Shown here: positions 5,206 through 5,911 of the stretch, piece after piece
How the letters are laid out: every line of letters begins with the position of its first letter
Numbering within the stretch: the first letter of the stretch is position 1
Assembly: GCA_034434335.1 (NCBI GenBank)
Contig: DAOTZS010000030.1
Span: forward strand, 1 to 5,911
Direction of reading: 5' to 3'
Source: DAOTZS01 sp034434335
Lineage (GTDB): Bacteria; Chloroflexota; Anaerolineae; CG2-30-64-16
Length of the DNA stretch: 5,911 nucleotides
Translations under genes and position numbers: made by a program
Notes under the pieces: model-generated
Database searches by the model: none
What the model was told of the DNA's origin: nothing
The model's input: only the letters and a program-made list of their open reading frames with translations

Positions 5206-5234
5206 TTGCCTGGAGGCTACCAGGGGCGTATAAT
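5206..5234 (+). promoter_or_regulatory. Near-consensus sigma-70 promoter of the aldolase gene
   Basis: TTGCCT (5206-5211, 4 of 6) is followed after exactly 17 bp by a perfect TATAAT (5229-5234). Transcription would start near 5241, giving a leader of about 49 nt. The -35 box begins ten bases after the right end of element copy 2. This is the best promoter in the window. Confidence 0.7.
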
Positions 5235-5272
5235 CCCATCGCCTGCCTGAAGGGCAGCTACCAGAGTGAGGT

Positions 5273-5285
5273 ACTCCAGAGGAGT
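5273..5285 (+). promoter_or_regulatory. Ribosome binding site within a small hairpin
   Basis: GGAG (5281-5284) lies five bases before GTG 5290 and fixes the start. ACTCC (5273-5277) can pair with GGAGT (5281-5285) around an AGA loop, which would hide the ribosome site. The stem is only 5 bp, so any control effect is speculative. Confidence 0.45.
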
Positions 5286-5289
5286 TGGT

Positions 5290-5911
5290 GTGAGCAACGC
5301 GGCCTATTCAGCCAAGACAGGGCTGACAACCGAACAGGAGCTACGAGAGGAATTTGTGCGCATCGGCCGGCTGATGCACAGCCGCAATTATGTGACCGCC
5401 ACCGACGGCAATATTTCAGCGCGCCTGGATAAGGACCGTTTCCTGGTTACCCCAAGCGGGCTAAGCAAAGGCTTCATGACCCCAGACCAGATGGTGGTGA
5501 TTGACTGGGAAGCAAAGCCGGTCGGCAACGAGGCGGCACAGGCTGGCCACCTGCTCCCCAGCTCCGAGATCCTTCTGCACCTGGAGGCCTACCGTCAGCG
5601 CCCAGAGATAGGCGCGGTCATCCACGCGCACCCGCCGCACGCCGTCGCCTTGACTATTGCTGGCATTCCCATCGCAGCCTGTGTGCTGCCAGAGGTGATC
5701 GTTACCCTGGGCATGATTCCCACCACCGAGTATGCAACGCCGGCCAGCCCCGAAGGCGCAGTTGTTATTCGCGAGCCCATCCGGCTTTGGGACGCGGTTA
5801 TGCTGCAACGCCATGGCAGCGTAACGGTCGGCCTCACCCCGTTCGATGCCTACCTCAAATTAGAGAAGCTGGAGAACGCCGCGGAGATCACATATAAGCT
5901 GATGCTGTTAG
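5290..5911 (+). CDS. Class II aldolase/adducin-family protein, 3' end cut off
   Basis: From GTG 5290 the frame stays open to the window edge (207 residues), with GGAG five bases upstream and a strong promoter at 5206-5234. Family motifs appear in order: TDGNISARL (38-46), TPSGLSKG (54-61), SSEILLHLEAY (91-101), AVIHAHPPHAVALT (109-122) and QRHGSVTVG (173-181). Glu93, His112, His114 and His175 have the same spacing (19, 2, 61) as the catalytic Glu73 and zinc ligands His92, His94 and His155 that I recall for E. coli fuculose-1-phosphate aldolase. The metal site is therefore intact. The FucA Tyr113 has no counterpart here (the region reads AACVLPEV). Aldol cleavage of a sugar phosphate is likely, but epimerase or dehydratase relatives share the fold and substrate is unassigned. 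By family length only about 10-30 residues should be missing. Confidence 0.87.
   Translation, partial: MSNAAYSAKTGLTTEQELREEFVRIGRLMHSRNYVTATDGNISARLDKDRFLVTPSGLSKGFMTPDQMVVIDWEAKPVGNEAAQAGHLLPSSEILLHLEAYRQRPEIGAVIHAHPPHAVALTIAGIPIAACVLPEVIVTLGMIPTTEYATPASPEGAVVIREPIRLWDAVMLQRHGSVTVGLTPFDAYLKLEKLENAAEITYKLMLL

Noticed and set aside
5461..5814. 117-codon minus-strand ORF at the right end
   Set aside because: It is antisense to the class II aldolase frame, which has all family motifs and a strong promoter.

Overview
The window is G+C-rich bacterial DNA with short intergenic gaps. It probably comes from a member of the Chloroflexota. That assignment is inference: it rests mainly on the C-terminus of the first protein (PYRILLPLALRGR), which resembles the hydrophobic 'LPLVLR'-type tails I recall on secreted Chloroflexota proteins, and on the general gene style. 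There are no rRNA, tRNA or CRISPR signals and no transposase gene.

Layout, left to right. (1) 1-525, +: the 3' end of a secreted Asp-box (BNR/sortilin-like) beta-propeller protein made of nearly identical 43-48-residue repeats. (2) 546-729: a 184-bp non-coding element with 12-bp terminal inverted repeats and an imperfect 8-bp target duplication. A second copy lies at 4978-5196. Both look like a non-autonomous, hairpin-rich MITE-like family. (3) 738-907: no gene, but nested inverted repeats. (4) 2925 to 908, minus strand: a two-gene operon of a membrane-anchored clan GH-A-type glycoside hydrolase followed by a membrane-anchored family 3 solute-binding protein. (5) 2943-3478, +: two small membrane proteins, the second with a glycine zipper. 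They are transcribed divergently from the hydrolase, with only 17 bp between start codons. (6) 4778 to 3489, minus strand: a nitrilase-fold protein that has lost the catalytic Glu and Cys of the Glu-Lys-Cys triad but kept the Lys; it carries a Pro/Glu-rich tail. (7) 4779-5289: a divergent intergenic region holding the second element copy and a near-consensus sigma-70 promoter. (8) 5290 to the window end, +: a class II aldolase-family protein with an intact metal site, cut off by the window edge.

The hydrolase and binding protein are probably co-expressed and may act together at the outer face of the membrane on a glycan or its products. No permease or ATPase is present to complete a transporter. 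The two small membrane proteins are probably translated from one message. No shared pathway links the nitrilase-like protein and the aldolase to the rest. The two strongest points for follow-up are the pair of mobile structured repeats and the apparent pseudo-nitrilase.
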